From an uncultured Acetatifactor sp. (GTDB lineage: Bacteria; Bacillota; Clostridia; Lachnospirales; Lachnospiraceae): 64,000 nt of DNA. Of this stretch, positions 17,511-25,822 are shown one piece after another (position 1 is the first letter of the stretch; the number at the start of each line of letters is the position of its first letter). Below the pieces are notes generated by a model. The model did no database searches. It was not told the DNA's origin and worked only from the letters and a program-made list of their open reading frames with translations. The stretch is from contig CANPXL010000014.1 of NCBI GenBank assembly GCA_947586055.1, positions 1-64,000 of the forward strand, given 5' to 3'. A program made the position numbers and the translations under genes.

Positions 17511-18380
17511 TCAGTTCCCGTAAAAAATCTGGGCAATGGGGGAATCCGGAGACAGGATCACCGTTTTATTCCCACCCTGCATGGAAACCTTCAGGGCGTC
17601 CAGACTTCTCACAAAGGAATAAAAGTCCTGTCTGGATTCGTCCGCGTACGCTTCCGAAAGGATGCGCATGTATTCGGCTTCTCCCTCCGCGATCAGGATC
17701 TCCGCGTTTTTATCGGCTTCGGAGAGCATCACGGTCACTTCCTTGTCGGTGGAATTCCGGATGATCTGGGCTTCGGAGCTGCCTTCCGCCGTGTAGGTGG
17801 CGGCGATATTGTCGCGCTCGGAGATCATGCGCTCGTATACGGCGGCCTTGTTGTCGCTGGGAAGATCCAGCTTTTTCGTCTCAAAGGCCAGAAGCGTGAT
17901 GCCGTATTGCTCCAGGGATGTGCCGATGTTTTCGATGACGGCCTGGGAAAGCGCCCCGTCGCGGCCGGAGATCACATCGTCCTGTTTCGTGCTGCTGATC
18001 ACGTTTTTCGTGGAGTTATAGACGATGGCGTCCAGACGGCTTTCCGCGTTGGCGATGGAGCAGTTTAAGGTCTGGGCGAACTTCAACGGGTCCGTGATGC
18101 GCCACAAAATATAGCTGTCGCAGATCATGGTCTTTTTGTCGCTGGTGATCACATCGGAAGGGGACAGGTCGTATAAAAGCGTCTGTTTCGGAAGGCTGTC
18201 CGCACTTTCGATAAATGGAATCTTAAAGCTGATGCCCGATTCGGAGACCACGTGGTCGATCCGGCCGAACTGTCGGATCAGGCTGTACTCGTCTTCCTTC
18301 GTGATCACGATGCTGGACGCTCCCACGATCACAATAAGAAACAGTACGATGATAATTACAGTGCGTTTTAAGGTTTTCAT
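17511..18380 (-). CDS. hflC: HflC-like SPFH-domain membrane protein
   Basis: A 289-residue protein with one N-terminal membrane helix (about 8-25) and an SPFH/band-7 domain, followed by a helical C-terminal part with AEGEAEYMRILSEAYADESRQDFYSFVRSLDALK, the HflC hallmark. It sits 12 bases downstream of hflK and converges on ktrA with a 9-base gap. HflK and HflC form a cage around the FtsH protease in bacteria that have been studied. No protease gene is adjacent here. Confidence 0.88.
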   Translation of the reverse strand: MKTLKRTVIIIVLFLIVIVGASSIVITKEDEYSLIRQFGRIDHVVSESGISFKIPFIESADSLPKQTLLYDLSPSDVITSDKKTMICDSYILWRITDPLKFAQTLNCSIANAESRLDAIVYNSTKNVISSTKQDDVISGRDGALSQAVIENIGTSLEQYGITLLAFETKKLDLPSDNKAAVYERMISERDNIAATYTAEGSSEAQIIRNSTDKEVTVMLSEADKNAEILIAEGEAEYMRILSEAYADESRQDFYSFVRSLDALKVSMQGGNKTVILSPDSPIAQIFYGN

Positions 18381-18392
18381 GTTGTCTGCCTC

Positions 18393-19454
18393 CTATTCTT
18401 CCGTGCCGCTGCCGTCTGTGCTGCCGCTATTTTGCGGATTGGATGCGGCGGGTGCAGTCCATGTGCCGGCGGTTCCCGTAAAGGATTCCAGCGGGTAGAC
18501 GGTCTGGGTGTTTCCGTCGGGACTCTCGATGATGACCTTCAGGCCCGGGAGAAGTTCTTCCATTGTCTCATAAAACATACGCTGTCTTGTGACGGCGGGA
18601 TTTTTGATATATTCTTCGTACATGGCGTTGAAGCGCGCAACCTGCGCCGTGGCCTCGTTGATGCGCTCTGTCTTCTGGGCCTCCGCGTCCTTTACGATGG
18701 CGTCCGCTTTGGCCTGCGCGGAAGGAATCTGTTCGTTCCGGTATTTGTTGGCGTTGTTCAGCGCGGTTTCCTTACCCTGCTTTGCGGTTTCCACCGCCTT
18801 AAAGGCTTCCATGACTTCGGTTGTGGGGGGCTGGGAGTCCTGGATGGTGATATTTACCAGCTGGATGCCGATGTCCTGCGTCTCCAGCTTTTCCAAAATC
18901 ATTTCCCGGATAGTCGCCTGAATCTCGTTTTTCCCCGTGGTCAGCACATCGTCGACGGGATAGCTGCCGATCACGGTTCGGATGCAGCTCTGGCTGACAT
19001 TGCGCAGGATGTCCAGAGGCATGGCCGACGCGTAGAGCGCTTTGACGGGGTCGCTGTAGCGGTATTCCACATAAAAATCCACGTCGATGAAATTAAAGTC
19101 GGAGGTGATCATCAGAGATTCGTCCGAGATGGTTTCGTTGGTATCCGCGTTGTAACCGATGGAAAATCCCTGAATGGTGGTGTTTACCTTCCGGACCTGC
19201 TGCACAAAGGGGATCTTGAAATGCAGTCCCGGAGCCGTCACCGCCTGCGCCTTGCCGAGGGTGATCAGCACCGCCTGTTCCTGTTCCTTGATCTCGTAGG
19301 TAGAGTTGGCGGCGATGATCAGAAAGGCGATGACGATCACGGCGATGCCTATCATCTTGCTGCGGGGCAGTTTCGGGGGAAACTGAATTTTGTCCCCCAT
19401 GGTCTGAAAACCGTTTTTCCTGTTTCGGATGGAATCTCCGTTGAAAATACCCAT
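18393..19454 (-). CDS. hflK: HflK-like SPFH-domain membrane protein
   Basis: A 353-residue protein with a short cytosolic lead, one membrane helix (about 35-52), an SPFH domain (YEIKEQEQAVLITLGKAQ onward) and a coiled-coil region with VETAKQGKETALNNANKYRNEQ and the HflK-type KADAIVKDAEAQKTERINEA. The tail after residue 320 is rich in Ser, Gly, Thr and Pro and probably disordered. It is the first gene of the hflKC pair, with a sigma-A promoter on the minus strand at 19485-19513. Forms a hetero-oligomer with HflC and modulates membrane proteolysis in characterised species. Confidence 0.88.
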   Translation of the reverse strand: MGIFNGDSIRNRKNGFQTMGDKIQFPPKLPRSKMIGIAVIVIAFLIIAANSTYEIKEQEQAVLITLGKAQAVTAPGLHFKIPFVQQVRKVNTTIQGFSIGYNADTNETISDESLMITSDFNFIDVDFYVEYRYSDPVKALYASAMPLDILRNVSQSCIRTVIGSYPVDDVLTTGKNEIQATIREMILEKLETQDIGIQLVNITIQDSQPPTTEVMEAFKAVETAKQGKETALNNANKYRNEQIPSAQAKADAIVKDAEAQKTERINEATAQVARFNAMYEEYIKNPAVTRQRMFYETMEELLPGLKVIIESPDGNTQTVYPLESFTGTAGTWTAPAASNPQNSGSTDGSGTEE

Positions 19455-19484
19455 ATTGATGCTCCTTTCCCAAATGCTGGTTTC

Positions 19485-19513
19485 ATCATACTAGAATTTT
19501 GGAAAAAGTGCAA
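19485..19513 (-). promoter_or_regulatory. Promoter of hflK-hflC
   Basis: Reading the minus strand: TTGCAC, 17 bases, TATGAT, about 30 bases before the hflK start, with an AAAGGAG ribosome site in between. Confidence 0.6.
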
Positions 19514-19543
19514 TGGCGCAGTGGAAATTTCGGGGAGGAAGTG

Positions 19544-19572
19544 TTGTCAAACGATATTTTATAAGGTATAAT
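19544..19572 (+). promoter_or_regulatory. Promoter of the EAL protein gene
   Basis: TTGTCA (19544-19549), 17 bases, TATAAT (19567-19572). It lies downstream of the most upstream possible start (19513), which therefore cannot be used; the start at 19630 fits. Confidence 0.7.
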
Positions 19573-19629
19573 AATTATAATTCTGCTGATATTTTTGAAG
19601 CTTTCGGTCTGAATCCTGAGGAGAAAAAC

Positions 19630-21912
19630 ATGTTTTACTCACTTGTGTCCCTGCTGATCCTGCTTATCGTTCTGATGATCGTGTGCGTGATCGTTGCCAA
19701 CAGAAAAGTGCTGAAAAACCGTAAAAGAGTGGTTCAGCTGATCTGGGTGGCAGTTATCACGGCCACCTGTTATACCGCGTTCATTTTGACGCCCGCGGAC
19801 CGGTACGGTCTGGCGTGTTTTGCCGGCGGGCTGTATTTCCTTGCAACGGACTGGCTTGTGGTATACCTGATGCTGTTTGCCGCCGCCTATACAAAGGTAA
19901 GTCCTCCGTCGAAAGTGCCAAGACGCATTATCGGTCTTCTTGCCGTCATTGATTCCGTTTCCTTCGTGATTAATGCGTTCACCCATCACATGTTCGACCT
20001 TAAGGCCATGACTGCGCCGGGCTGGGGAATCCGGTACTGGGATGTCCGCTTTACACCGCTGCATTATGTCCATCGGTTCTTTGTCTACTCCCTTGTCCTG
20101 TACAGCCTGTGTATTTTCTTCTACCGCTTTGTCAAGTCGCCTTCTATTTATAAAAGCAAATATGGCAGCATCCTGCTGCAGGTGACTGCGGTAGTCGGGA
20201 TCAACATTCTGTGTTCCGCCGCCAACCTGTATTACGATTATTCCGTGGCGCTCTATGCTTCTCTGGCGATCTCAATCTGTTATCTGGCGCTGTATGCTTC
20301 GCCCAGGAAGCTTCTGGAAAAGATCCATTCTACCATAATAGGGGACTCCGTGATCGGGCTGTTTGCCTACGACAACAACGGAAACTGTGTGGGAGTGAAC
20401 CGGGCCGCGGAGGATCTGTTTGGCGCCGAAGAGGATATCTATGCCGCCGCGGAACGGTTTCTGGCCGACTGGATGAAAGAATTTCAGGAAAATACCGACA
20501 ACGTTATCGGATCGGAGCGCACCTTTGACAATAAGGGAAACAAGGTGTATATCTATGCCACCTATCAGAAGTTTTCGGACGGTAAGGGAAGGCTTTTGGG
20601 TTCCTGTATTCAGTTCGAGAACCGCACGGAGGTGGTTAAGAAGATCAAGGCCCAGCAGTACAAGGCCACTCACGACATGCTGACGGGACTGCTGAACCGG
20701 AACGCCTTTGAGGAAGAGGCGTCGGAAATACTGGCGAAGGCAAGCGTACCTTACTGTATGGTCTGCTCCAATATCAAGGATTTCAAGCTGGTGAACGAGC
20801 TTTACGGGGCGGAAGCGGGCGACAGGCTCCTGAAGGCTCAGGCGGAAATGATGCGCGCCTCGGCGGAAGAAGGTTCTGTCAGCGCGCGCATCTATGCGGA
20901 TAAATTCTGTACGCTGCTTCCCAAAAGCAGTTTTGACGAGAAGGTGTTTCTGGACAACATGAACCGGATCCTGTCGGATTGTCTGGAGACTACGTTTCGT
21001 CTGCATTATTACATCGGCGTCTACGATATCACGGATGTGAACGAGCCGGTCTGGACCATGTATGACAAGGCCATGCTGGCCATTGAAGCGGTTCAGGGGA
21101 ATTATGATCAGTTTGTCTGCTATTACAGGGAAGAGCTGCTGCAGCACATCATGAAGGAAAAGGAAGTGCTGGGCGAGTTTGACAGGGCGCTGGAGGAAGG
21201 ACAGTTCTGTATGTTCCTGCAGCCGCAGATCGCGAACGACGGCAGGGTAGTGGGAGCGGAGGCCCTTGTGAGATGGCTCCACCCGGAAAAGGGAATGGTG
21301 AGTCCGGGTGTCTTTATCCCTACGCTGGAAAAGGCAGGACTGATCCAGAAGGTCGATCTCTATATGTGGGAGTGCGCGGCGAAAAAACTGGAAGAGTGGA
21401 AGCGCGGCGGAAGGGAGGATCTCTTTATCTCCGTCAATATATCGAGAAAAGATTTTTTCTATCTGGACGTCTGCGAAGCGTTCCGCACTCTGCAGGAAAA
21501 GTACGACTTTGACAACAAGAAGCTGAAGCTCGAGATCACGGAATCCGCGCTGATGGAAAACGTCAGGGAAGTCCTGCGGACGGTGGACGGCCTGCACGAG
21601 CTGGGATATGATATCGAAATAGACGACTTCGGCAGCGGTTATTCTTCGCTGGGTATGCTGAAGGATATCAACGCGGACATTTTAAAGATCGACATGATCT
21701 TTCTTCAGGAGACAAAGAATGTGAGAAGAAGCGGCACGATCCTGAAAAATATCATTTCCATGTCGAAGGAGCTTGGGATGCCTGTCATTACGGAGGGCGT
21801 GGAGACCAGGGAGCAGATGGAGTTCCTGACCAGCGCAGGCTGCGATATGTTCCAGGGGTATTATTTTGCAAAGCCCATGAGCGTGGAGGATTTTGAAAGG
21901 GGTTACTGCTGA
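19630..21912 (+). CDS. Membrane c-di-GMP phosphodiesterase, 7TM-PAS-GGDEF(dead)-EAL
   Basis: A 760-residue signalling protein. I start at the ATG at 19630 (GAGGAG site), since the promoter lies between this and earlier starts. Residues 1-220 hold about seven membrane helices of the histidine-kinase 7TM type, followed by a PAS domain (about 235-340), a GGDEF domain and an EAL domain. The GGDEF loop reads YADKF, so cyclase activity is unlikely. The EAL domain is complete: EAL at 544-546, SVNIS, LEITES, DDFGSGYSS, LKID, ITEGVET and FQGYYFAKP. It should hydrolyse c-di-GMP, perhaps with the dead GGDEF as a GTP sensor. Confidence 0.9.
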   Translation: MFYSLVSLLILLIVLMIVCVIVANRKVLKNRKRVVQLIWVAVITATCYTAFILTPADRYGLACFAGGLYFLATDWLVVYLMLFAAAYTKVSPPSKVPRRIIGLLAVIDSVSFVINAFTHHMFDLKAMTAPGWGIRYWDVRFTPLHYVHRFFVYSLVLYSLCIFFYRFVKSPSIYKSKYGSILLQVTAVVGINILCSAANLYYDYSVALYASLAISICYLALYASPRKLLEKIHSTIIGDSVIGLFAYDNNGNCVGVNRAAEDLFGAEEDIYAAAERFLADWMKEFQENTDNVIGSERTFDNKGNKVYIYATYQKFSDGKGRLLGSCIQFENRTEVVKKIKAQQYKATHDMLTGLLNRNAFEEEASEILAKASVPYCMVCSNIKDFKLVNELYGAEAGDRLLKAQAEMMRASAEEGSVSARIYADKFCTLLPKSSFDEKVFLDNMNRILSDCLETTFRLHYYIGVYDITDVNEPVWTMYDKAMLAIEAVQGNYDQFVCYYREELLQHIMKEKEVLGEFDRALEEGQFCMFLQPQIANDGRVVGAEALVRWLHPEKGMVSPGVFIPTLEKAGLIQKVDLYMWECAAKKLEEWKRGGREDLFISVNISRKDFFYLDVCEAFRTLQEKYDFDNKKLKLEITESALMENVREVLRTVDGLHELGYDIEIDDFGSGYSSLGMLKDINADILKIDMIFLQETKNVRRSGTILKNIISMSKELGMPVITEGVETREQMEFLTSAGCDMFQGYYFAKPMSVEDFERGYC

Positions 21913-21939
21913 GGGGCTATGACGGCTTGTACCATGTTG

Positions 21940-21963
21940 AACATTTAAACAAAAATGTTTTTT
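21940..21963 (+). terminator. AT-rich hairpin after the EAL protein gene
   Basis: AACATTT (21940-21946) pairs with AAATGTT (21953-21959) and runs into a short T tract. The low GC content makes it a weak terminator. Confidence 0.4.
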
Positions 21964-21984
21964 ATATTAAAGGATGGTTGCAGA

Positions 21985-22734
21985 ATGTCAAAACAAAATA
22001 TTTATGACAATGATTTGTTTTATGAAAACTTCGAGAAAACACGTAGCAACGAAATCAATTTTAATGATACGATTGAGACACCAATAATATTAGGAATGAT
22101 ACCTGATCTATATGAAAAGAAAGTATTAGATATCGGATGTGGTATGGGGCAACATGCACTTCAATATTCAAAGAAGGGGGCGTTATCCGTTCTTGGAATT
22201 GACATATCGGAAAAAATGTTAGCCTATGCAAGAAAGAATAATAGTGCATCTAATATTGAATACAGAAGATTGGCTTTCGAAGAATTGGATGATTTAGATG
22301 AAAAGTTTGATGTTATCACAAGTTCATTGGCTTTTGATTATGTAGAAAATTTTGGAAGGCTTATGAAACAGATTTATAATCATTTGAATGAAAACGGTAA
22401 ATGTGTTTTTTCGATGTCACACCCGATTAGTACGGCATATGACGGGACTTTTGACAGATATACCAGAACAGAAACTGGAGAGAGATTATATGCTAATCTA
22501 CGAAATTACGGAATAGAGGGTAAGCGTGCTATTCACTGGGTAGTAGATGAATATGAACTTTATCATAGAACTGTTTCAACATTAATAAATGATATAGTTT
22601 CTGCTGGCTTTATTATTGAGGAATGTCAGGAATCAAAAGTGCCTGAATCAATTAGAGAAAAACACGCAGATATGTTTGGAGGGGTTATTCATCAACCAGA
22701 CTTTATTTTCTTTAGGTGTGGAAAGAATAACTGA
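21985..22734 (+). CDS. Class I SAM-dependent methyltransferase
   Basis: A 249-residue methyltransferase. I choose the ATG at 21985; an in-frame start ten codons earlier lies in the hairpin region. Motif I is VLDIGCGMGQHALQYSKKG (about 45-63), followed by GIDISEKMLAYARK and the post-motif region FDVITSSLAFDYVEN. The C-terminal part includes RAIHWVVDEYELYHRTVST, found in small-molecule methyltransferases of the UbiE/TehB-like group. The gene is markedly AT-rich, with AT-ending codons throughout, in contrast to both neighbours, so it was probably acquired recently. A strong terminator follows. Substrate not predictable. Confidence 0.85.
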   Translation: MSKQNIYDNDLFYENFEKTRSNEINFNDTIETPIILGMIPDLYEKKVLDIGCGMGQHALQYSKKGALSVLGIDISEKMLAYARKNNSASNIEYRRLAFEELDDLDEKFDVITSSLAFDYVENFGRLMKQIYNHLNENGKCVFSMSHPISTAYDGTFDRYTRTETGERLYANLRNYGIEGKRAIHWVVDEYELYHRTVSTLINDIVSAGFIIEECQESKVPESIREKHADMFGGVIHQPDFIFFRCGKNN

Positions 22735-22768
22735 TTTTTTTATTGTTACAAAGGAAACAACAGCGGAG

Positions 22769-22798
22769 CAGTCAGCCGGAACGGGCTGACTGTTTTTT
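22769..22798 (+). terminator. Terminator after the methyltransferase gene
   Basis: CAGTCAGCC pairs with GGCTGACTG around a six-base loop and is followed by six T. Confidence 0.88.
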
Positions 22799-22807
22799 GC
22801 TTTGTAA

Positions 22808-22829
22808 ATGTTCGTCATATAATGAACAT
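22808..22829. promoter_or_regulatory. Inverted repeat upstream of the lipoprotein promoter
   Basis: ATGTTC (22808-22813) and GAACAT (22824-22829) are mirrored around an AT-rich ten-base centre, 20 bases before the -35 at 22849. The shape suggests a dimeric regulator site; no regulator is identified. Confidence 0.3.
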
Positions 22830-22848
22830 CGAAGAGGGAAAATACCGC

Positions 22849-22876
22849 TTGACAGAAAGGTCCGGGGGGGTAGAAT
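22849..22876 (+). promoter_or_regulatory. Promoter of the DUF6273 lipoprotein gene
   Basis: TTGACA (22849-22854), 16-base spacer containing a run of G, TAGAAT (22871-22876); the start codon is at 22925. Confidence 0.6.
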
Positions 22877-22924
22877 AAGGACGGCTTGAAAATACAAACC
22901 AAGAAAATATACGGGAGGATTATT

Positions 22925-23842
22925 ATGAAAAAGAAGATTTTGGCACTGCTGCTGGCAGTGGCAACGGCATCCATGCTTGCAGGCTGCGGAAAGGATGACG
23001 GCGGCCGGGAGAGAGAAAGCCGTGAGGAAAGCAGCTATGAACAGGAGGAGAGCGCTCCGGAGAGCGTTTCGGAACCGGAAGAACCTGAAGAAGCGCCCCT
23101 TCTGACCAGCGCTTACGCGTCGGCAAAGCCCGGCAATGAATTTCAGTTTGGCGCTTATGAGCAGGACAACAATCTTTCTGACGGCGCAGAGCCTATCGAA
23201 TGGGTGGTGCTTGCGAATGAAGGGGACAGGATTTTAGTGTTGAGCAAGTATGTGCTGGTAGGAGAACCGGAGGAGATTAGGAATGAGGAAATACAGAATG
23301 ATAAACTCCCGGGTGTAGTCTCCGACTACGGCAACGCCCTAGTGACTTGGGAAGTAAGCGCTGAGCGGAAATGGCTGAACAGCATTTTTTACCAGGAAGC
23401 ATTTTCGGACGAGGAAAGAAACTGTATCCTGCAGTCGGAACTCACAACACCGGACATGGAGGGTACAGATTCTTGGAGTACTTTTCATTCACTTGGCGGT
23501 GCGGACACGACGGATTATCTGTTTTCGTTAAGCTACGAGGAGTTTCAGGAATATGTAGAGCCTCTAAAGATAGCAAAAGCAGAAGCCACGGCGGCCTGCG
23601 TTGTACATGTGGACGAGGAAACGGGATATGTGTACTGGCTGCTCCGAACGCCTGGGGAACCGGATACCAGCGACGGTTATTCATTATGTTTTGCCTCAAT
23701 TCATTCTGAGAGTGGGGATGTATATTATCAAGATGACTATGGTAACACACACATGTGTCAGGGGCACCTGCGTCATATTAACGGTGGCGATGATGTGACC
23801 CATTATGGCCTGCGCATGGCCATGTGGCTTAAGGTGGAATAG
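22925..23842 (+). CDS. DUF6273 lipoprotein
   Basis: A 305-residue surface lipoprotein. The signal peptide ends in LAGC with Cys21, followed by a Glu/Ser-rich linker (about 25-60) that is probably disordered. The rest matches DUF6273: FQFGAYEQD, IEWVVLANEGDRILVLSKYVL, RKWLNSIFYQEAFSDEER, and near the end VYWLLRTPGEPD, the variant of the family's WWLRSPG motif, then GHLRHINGG and YGLRMAMWLKV. Such domains are frequent in clostridial surface proteins; their function is unknown. GGAGG precedes the ATG. It stands alone between two terminators. Confidence 0.75.
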   Translation: MKKKILALLLAVATASMLAGCGKDDGGRERESREESSYEQEESAPESVSEPEEPEEAPLLTSAYASAKPGNEFQFGAYEQDNNLSDGAEPIEWVVLANEGDRILVLSKYVLVGEPEEIRNEEIQNDKLPGVVSDYGNALVTWEVSAERKWLNSIFYQEAFSDEERNCILQSELTTPDMEGTDSWSTFHSLGGADTTDYLFSLSYEEFQEYVEPLKIAKAEATAACVVHVDEETGYVYWLLRTPGEPDTSDGYSLCFASIHSESGDVYYQDDYGNTHMCQGHLRHINGGDDVTHYGLRMAMWLKVE

Positions 23843-23921
23843 AAAAGAAACATTGCATTTGACTGACCGTTCAGGAATCGTTCAGGAACCGAAAGGGAAA
23901 TTTGAGGAAAAAGTCAGAAGG

Positions 23922-23948
23922 CTGCCGCAGGATTGCGGCAGTCTTTTT
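23922..23948 (+). terminator. Terminator after the DUF6273 gene
   Basis: CTGCCGCA pairs with TGCGGCAG around GGAT, followed by TC and five T. Confidence 0.8.
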
Positions 23949-24021
23949 GCAGCCTGTCCTTTGAGAACGCATCGACATTTATGCCTTTAATCTGAGTTTG
24001 AATAAAATTTCTGAGTTAGCC

Positions 24022-24050
24022 TTGACGCTGGACGGCAGACATGCTATACT
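24022..24050 (+). promoter_or_regulatory. Promoter of tRNA-Val
   Basis: TTGACG (24022-24027), 17 bases, TATACT (24045-24050), 40 bases before the tRNA. A short direct repeat of GGCTGTAAAA-like sequence (AAGTGGCTGTAAAAATGGCTGTAAAAAA) fills the gap in two copies. Confidence 0.65.
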
Positions 24051-24090
24051 TACAAAGTGGCTGTAAAAATGGCTGTAAAAAAGCCGGAAC

Positions 24091-24164
24091 GGAAGCATAG
24101 CTCAGCCGGGATGAGCGTTCGCCTCACACGCGAAAGGTCAGGGGTTCGAGCCCCCTTGCTTCCA
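24091..24164 (+). tRNA. tRNA-Val (anticodon CAC)
   Basis: A 74-base cloverleaf. The acceptor arms GGAAGCA and TGCTTCC pair fully with discriminator A; the anticodon loop CTCACAC gives CAC; the T arm AGGGG-TTCGAGC-CCCCT is perfect. CCA is not encoded. Confidence 0.93.
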
Positions 24165-24200
24165 TTTTTCCAAAACAGAAAATTCTATTGACATTTTCTA

Positions 24201-24229
24201 TTGACATTTGGAAATGAATCAGATAGAAT
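24201..24229 (+). promoter_or_regulatory. Promoter of tRNA-Leu with duplicated -35
   Basis: TTGACA (24201-24206), 17 bases, TAGAAT (24224-24229). The 13-bp TCTATTGACATTT occurs twice in direct tandem (24184-24196 and 24197-24209), so a second TTGACA lies at 24188. A TATAAT at 24229-24234 overlaps the -10. Confidence 0.6.
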
Positions 24230-24240
24230 ATAATTTGTTC

Positions 24241-24324
24241 GCAGGAATGGCGGAATTGGCAGACGCGCACGGTTCAGGTCCGTGTGGTAGCAATACCATG
24301 AGAGTTCAAGTCTCTTTTCCTGCA
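24241..24324 (+). tRNA. tRNA-Leu (anticodon CAG)
   Basis: An 84-base type II tRNA. The acceptor arms GCAGGAA and TTCCTGC pair with discriminator A; the anticodon loop TTCAGGT gives CAG; a long variable arm (TGGTAGCAATACCA) follows, as required for leucine. CCA is not encoded. Confidence 0.93.
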
Positions 24325-24331
24325 TGCGGAG

Positions 24332-24366
24332 AGAGTGTTAAGTACGTTACTTAGCACTCTTTTTTT
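24332..24366 (+). terminator. Terminator after tRNA-Leu
   Basis: AGAGTGTTAAGT pairs with ACTTAGCACTCT (one G-U pair) around a five-base loop, followed by six T. Confidence 0.88.
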
Positions 24367-24402
24367 CACTGACAGAAACAAAAACGAGGAATAACCGAAA
24401 AA

Positions 24403-25791
24403 ATGGAAAAACGGACAGCTTTGCATACGGACGGTGACAAAAGGAACGACGAAAAAAAGCAGAAAAAGAAGCCCGCAGGGCGGCCCCGGAGCGGGAGAGG
24501 GACAGGCGCCGGGGAGAAGACGGAGCGCAGGGAATGGTATCAGCTTGACCTGTCGGCGATTGTGTATCCCACGCTGCAGCGCCGGGATTTTTCCTCCGTG
24601 TACAGGCTTTCCGTGGTGCTCAAGGAAGAGATCCGGCCCCAGATCCTGCAGCAGGCCCTGGATCTGACGCTGCCCCGGTTCCCCACCTACAAGGCGGCAA
24701 TTCGAAAAGGCCTTTTCTGGCGGTATCTGGAGCCCAACGACCGGCCGGGGCCCTTTGTGCAGGAGGATGTAAAGAACCCCTGCCAGCCCATGTATTTCAA
24801 AGAGAACAACCGTTATCTTATCAGGGTTTATTACTTCAGAAACCGTATTTCTCTGGAGGCCCATCACAGTCTGGGGGACGGGACCGGAGGAATGTGCGTG
24901 CTTCTGACACTGACGGCTACCTATCTGAGACTTTTGGGCTGTCAGGGAATCGAGAACGGCGGATTTGTGCTGGATATCAATGAAAAACCGGACAAAGAGG
25001 AGCTGGAGGACGCTTACATGCGTTACGCCAACGCAAAGGTCTGTCCGCCCCGGCTGGAAGAAAAGGCATACCGTGTCCGGGGGACGGCGGAACCTTTTTA
25101 CACGCTGAACATCATTGACGGCATCATGTCCGTGTCCCAGGTGGCGGCGGTGGCGGAGCGATACCATGCGACAGTCACGGAATATCTGAACGCCGTGCTG
25201 CTGGAAGCGCTGCTGAAAAAGCAGAAGGAGGACGGCGGGCGGACGCTGCGGCCGGTGAAGATCGCCATGCCGGTGAATCTGCGGCGCTTTTTTCCGTCCG
25301 TTACCCTGCGGAATTTTATTACCATGATCTATCCCGGCGTGGATCCGAGACTGGGAGAGTATACCTTTGAGGAAATCGTGCAGCAGGTCCGAAACTACAT
25401 GCGCTATCATCTGAATGAAAAACTGCTGAAGGGAGACATTACAACCAACGCGGAGACCCAGAGAAACCCTCTGATCAGAGTGGTTCCTTTGTTCCTGAAG
25501 GATCTGGTGGTGCGCATGTTCTACACAAAGGTGCAGGACCGCAATTCTTCGGCGGGACTGACCAATATGGGGATCATGAAGGTGCCGGAAGGGATGAAAC
25601 CCCTGATCGAGCGGTTTGACATTTACATGGGCCAGCCCTTTTCCCGTCGGACAAACTGTGCGGTCATCAGTTTCGGGGACACGCTGACCGTCAATTTTGC
25701 CAGCAGTATCGTGGAGACGGATGTGGAGCGGCATTTTTTCCGCAGGCTTGTCAGGGACGGCATCCATGTAAAGATAGAGAGCAACCGTTGA
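24403..25791 (+). CDS. Condensation/alcohol acetyltransferase-like protein
   Basis: A 462-residue protein of the CoA-dependent acyltransferase superfamily that includes alcohol acetyltransferases and NRPS condensation domains. The catalytic motif HHxxxDG is HHSLGDG at 154-160. A second half with the bridging region KIAMPVNLRRFFPSVTLRNFITM (about 285-308) supports a two-lobed fold. Residues 1-40 are basic and low in complexity, probably disordered. No carrier-protein or adenylation domain is present. It starts a three-gene set with a DUF6320 membrane protein and an HSL-type hydrolase. Acyl transfer is a family inference; the acceptor is unknown. Confidence 0.78.
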   Translation: MEKRTALHTDGDKRNDEKKQKKKPAGRPRSGRGTGAGEKTERREWYQLDLSAIVYPTLQRRDFSSVYRLSVVLKEEIRPQILQQALDLTLPRFPTYKAAIRKGLFWRYLEPNDRPGPFVQEDVKNPCQPMYFKENNRYLIRVYYFRNRISLEAHHSLGDGTGGMCVLLTLTATYLRLLGCQGIENGGFVLDINEKPDKEELEDAYMRYANAKVCPPRLEEKAYRVRGTAEPFYTLNIIDGIMSVSQVAAVAERYHATVTEYLNAVLLEALLKKQKEDGGRTLRPVKIAMPVNLRRFFPSVTLRNFITMIYPGVDPRLGEYTFEEIVQQVRNYMRYHLNEKLLKGDITTNAETQRNPLIRVVPLFLKDLVVRMFYTKVQDRNSSAGLTNMGIMKVPEGMKPLIERFDIYMGQPFSRRTNCAVISFGDTLTVNFASSIVETDVERHFFRRLVRDGIHVKIESNR

Positions 25792-25822
25792 ATTTCCGGT
25801 GGAAGAGAAAGAGAGGGAGCCT

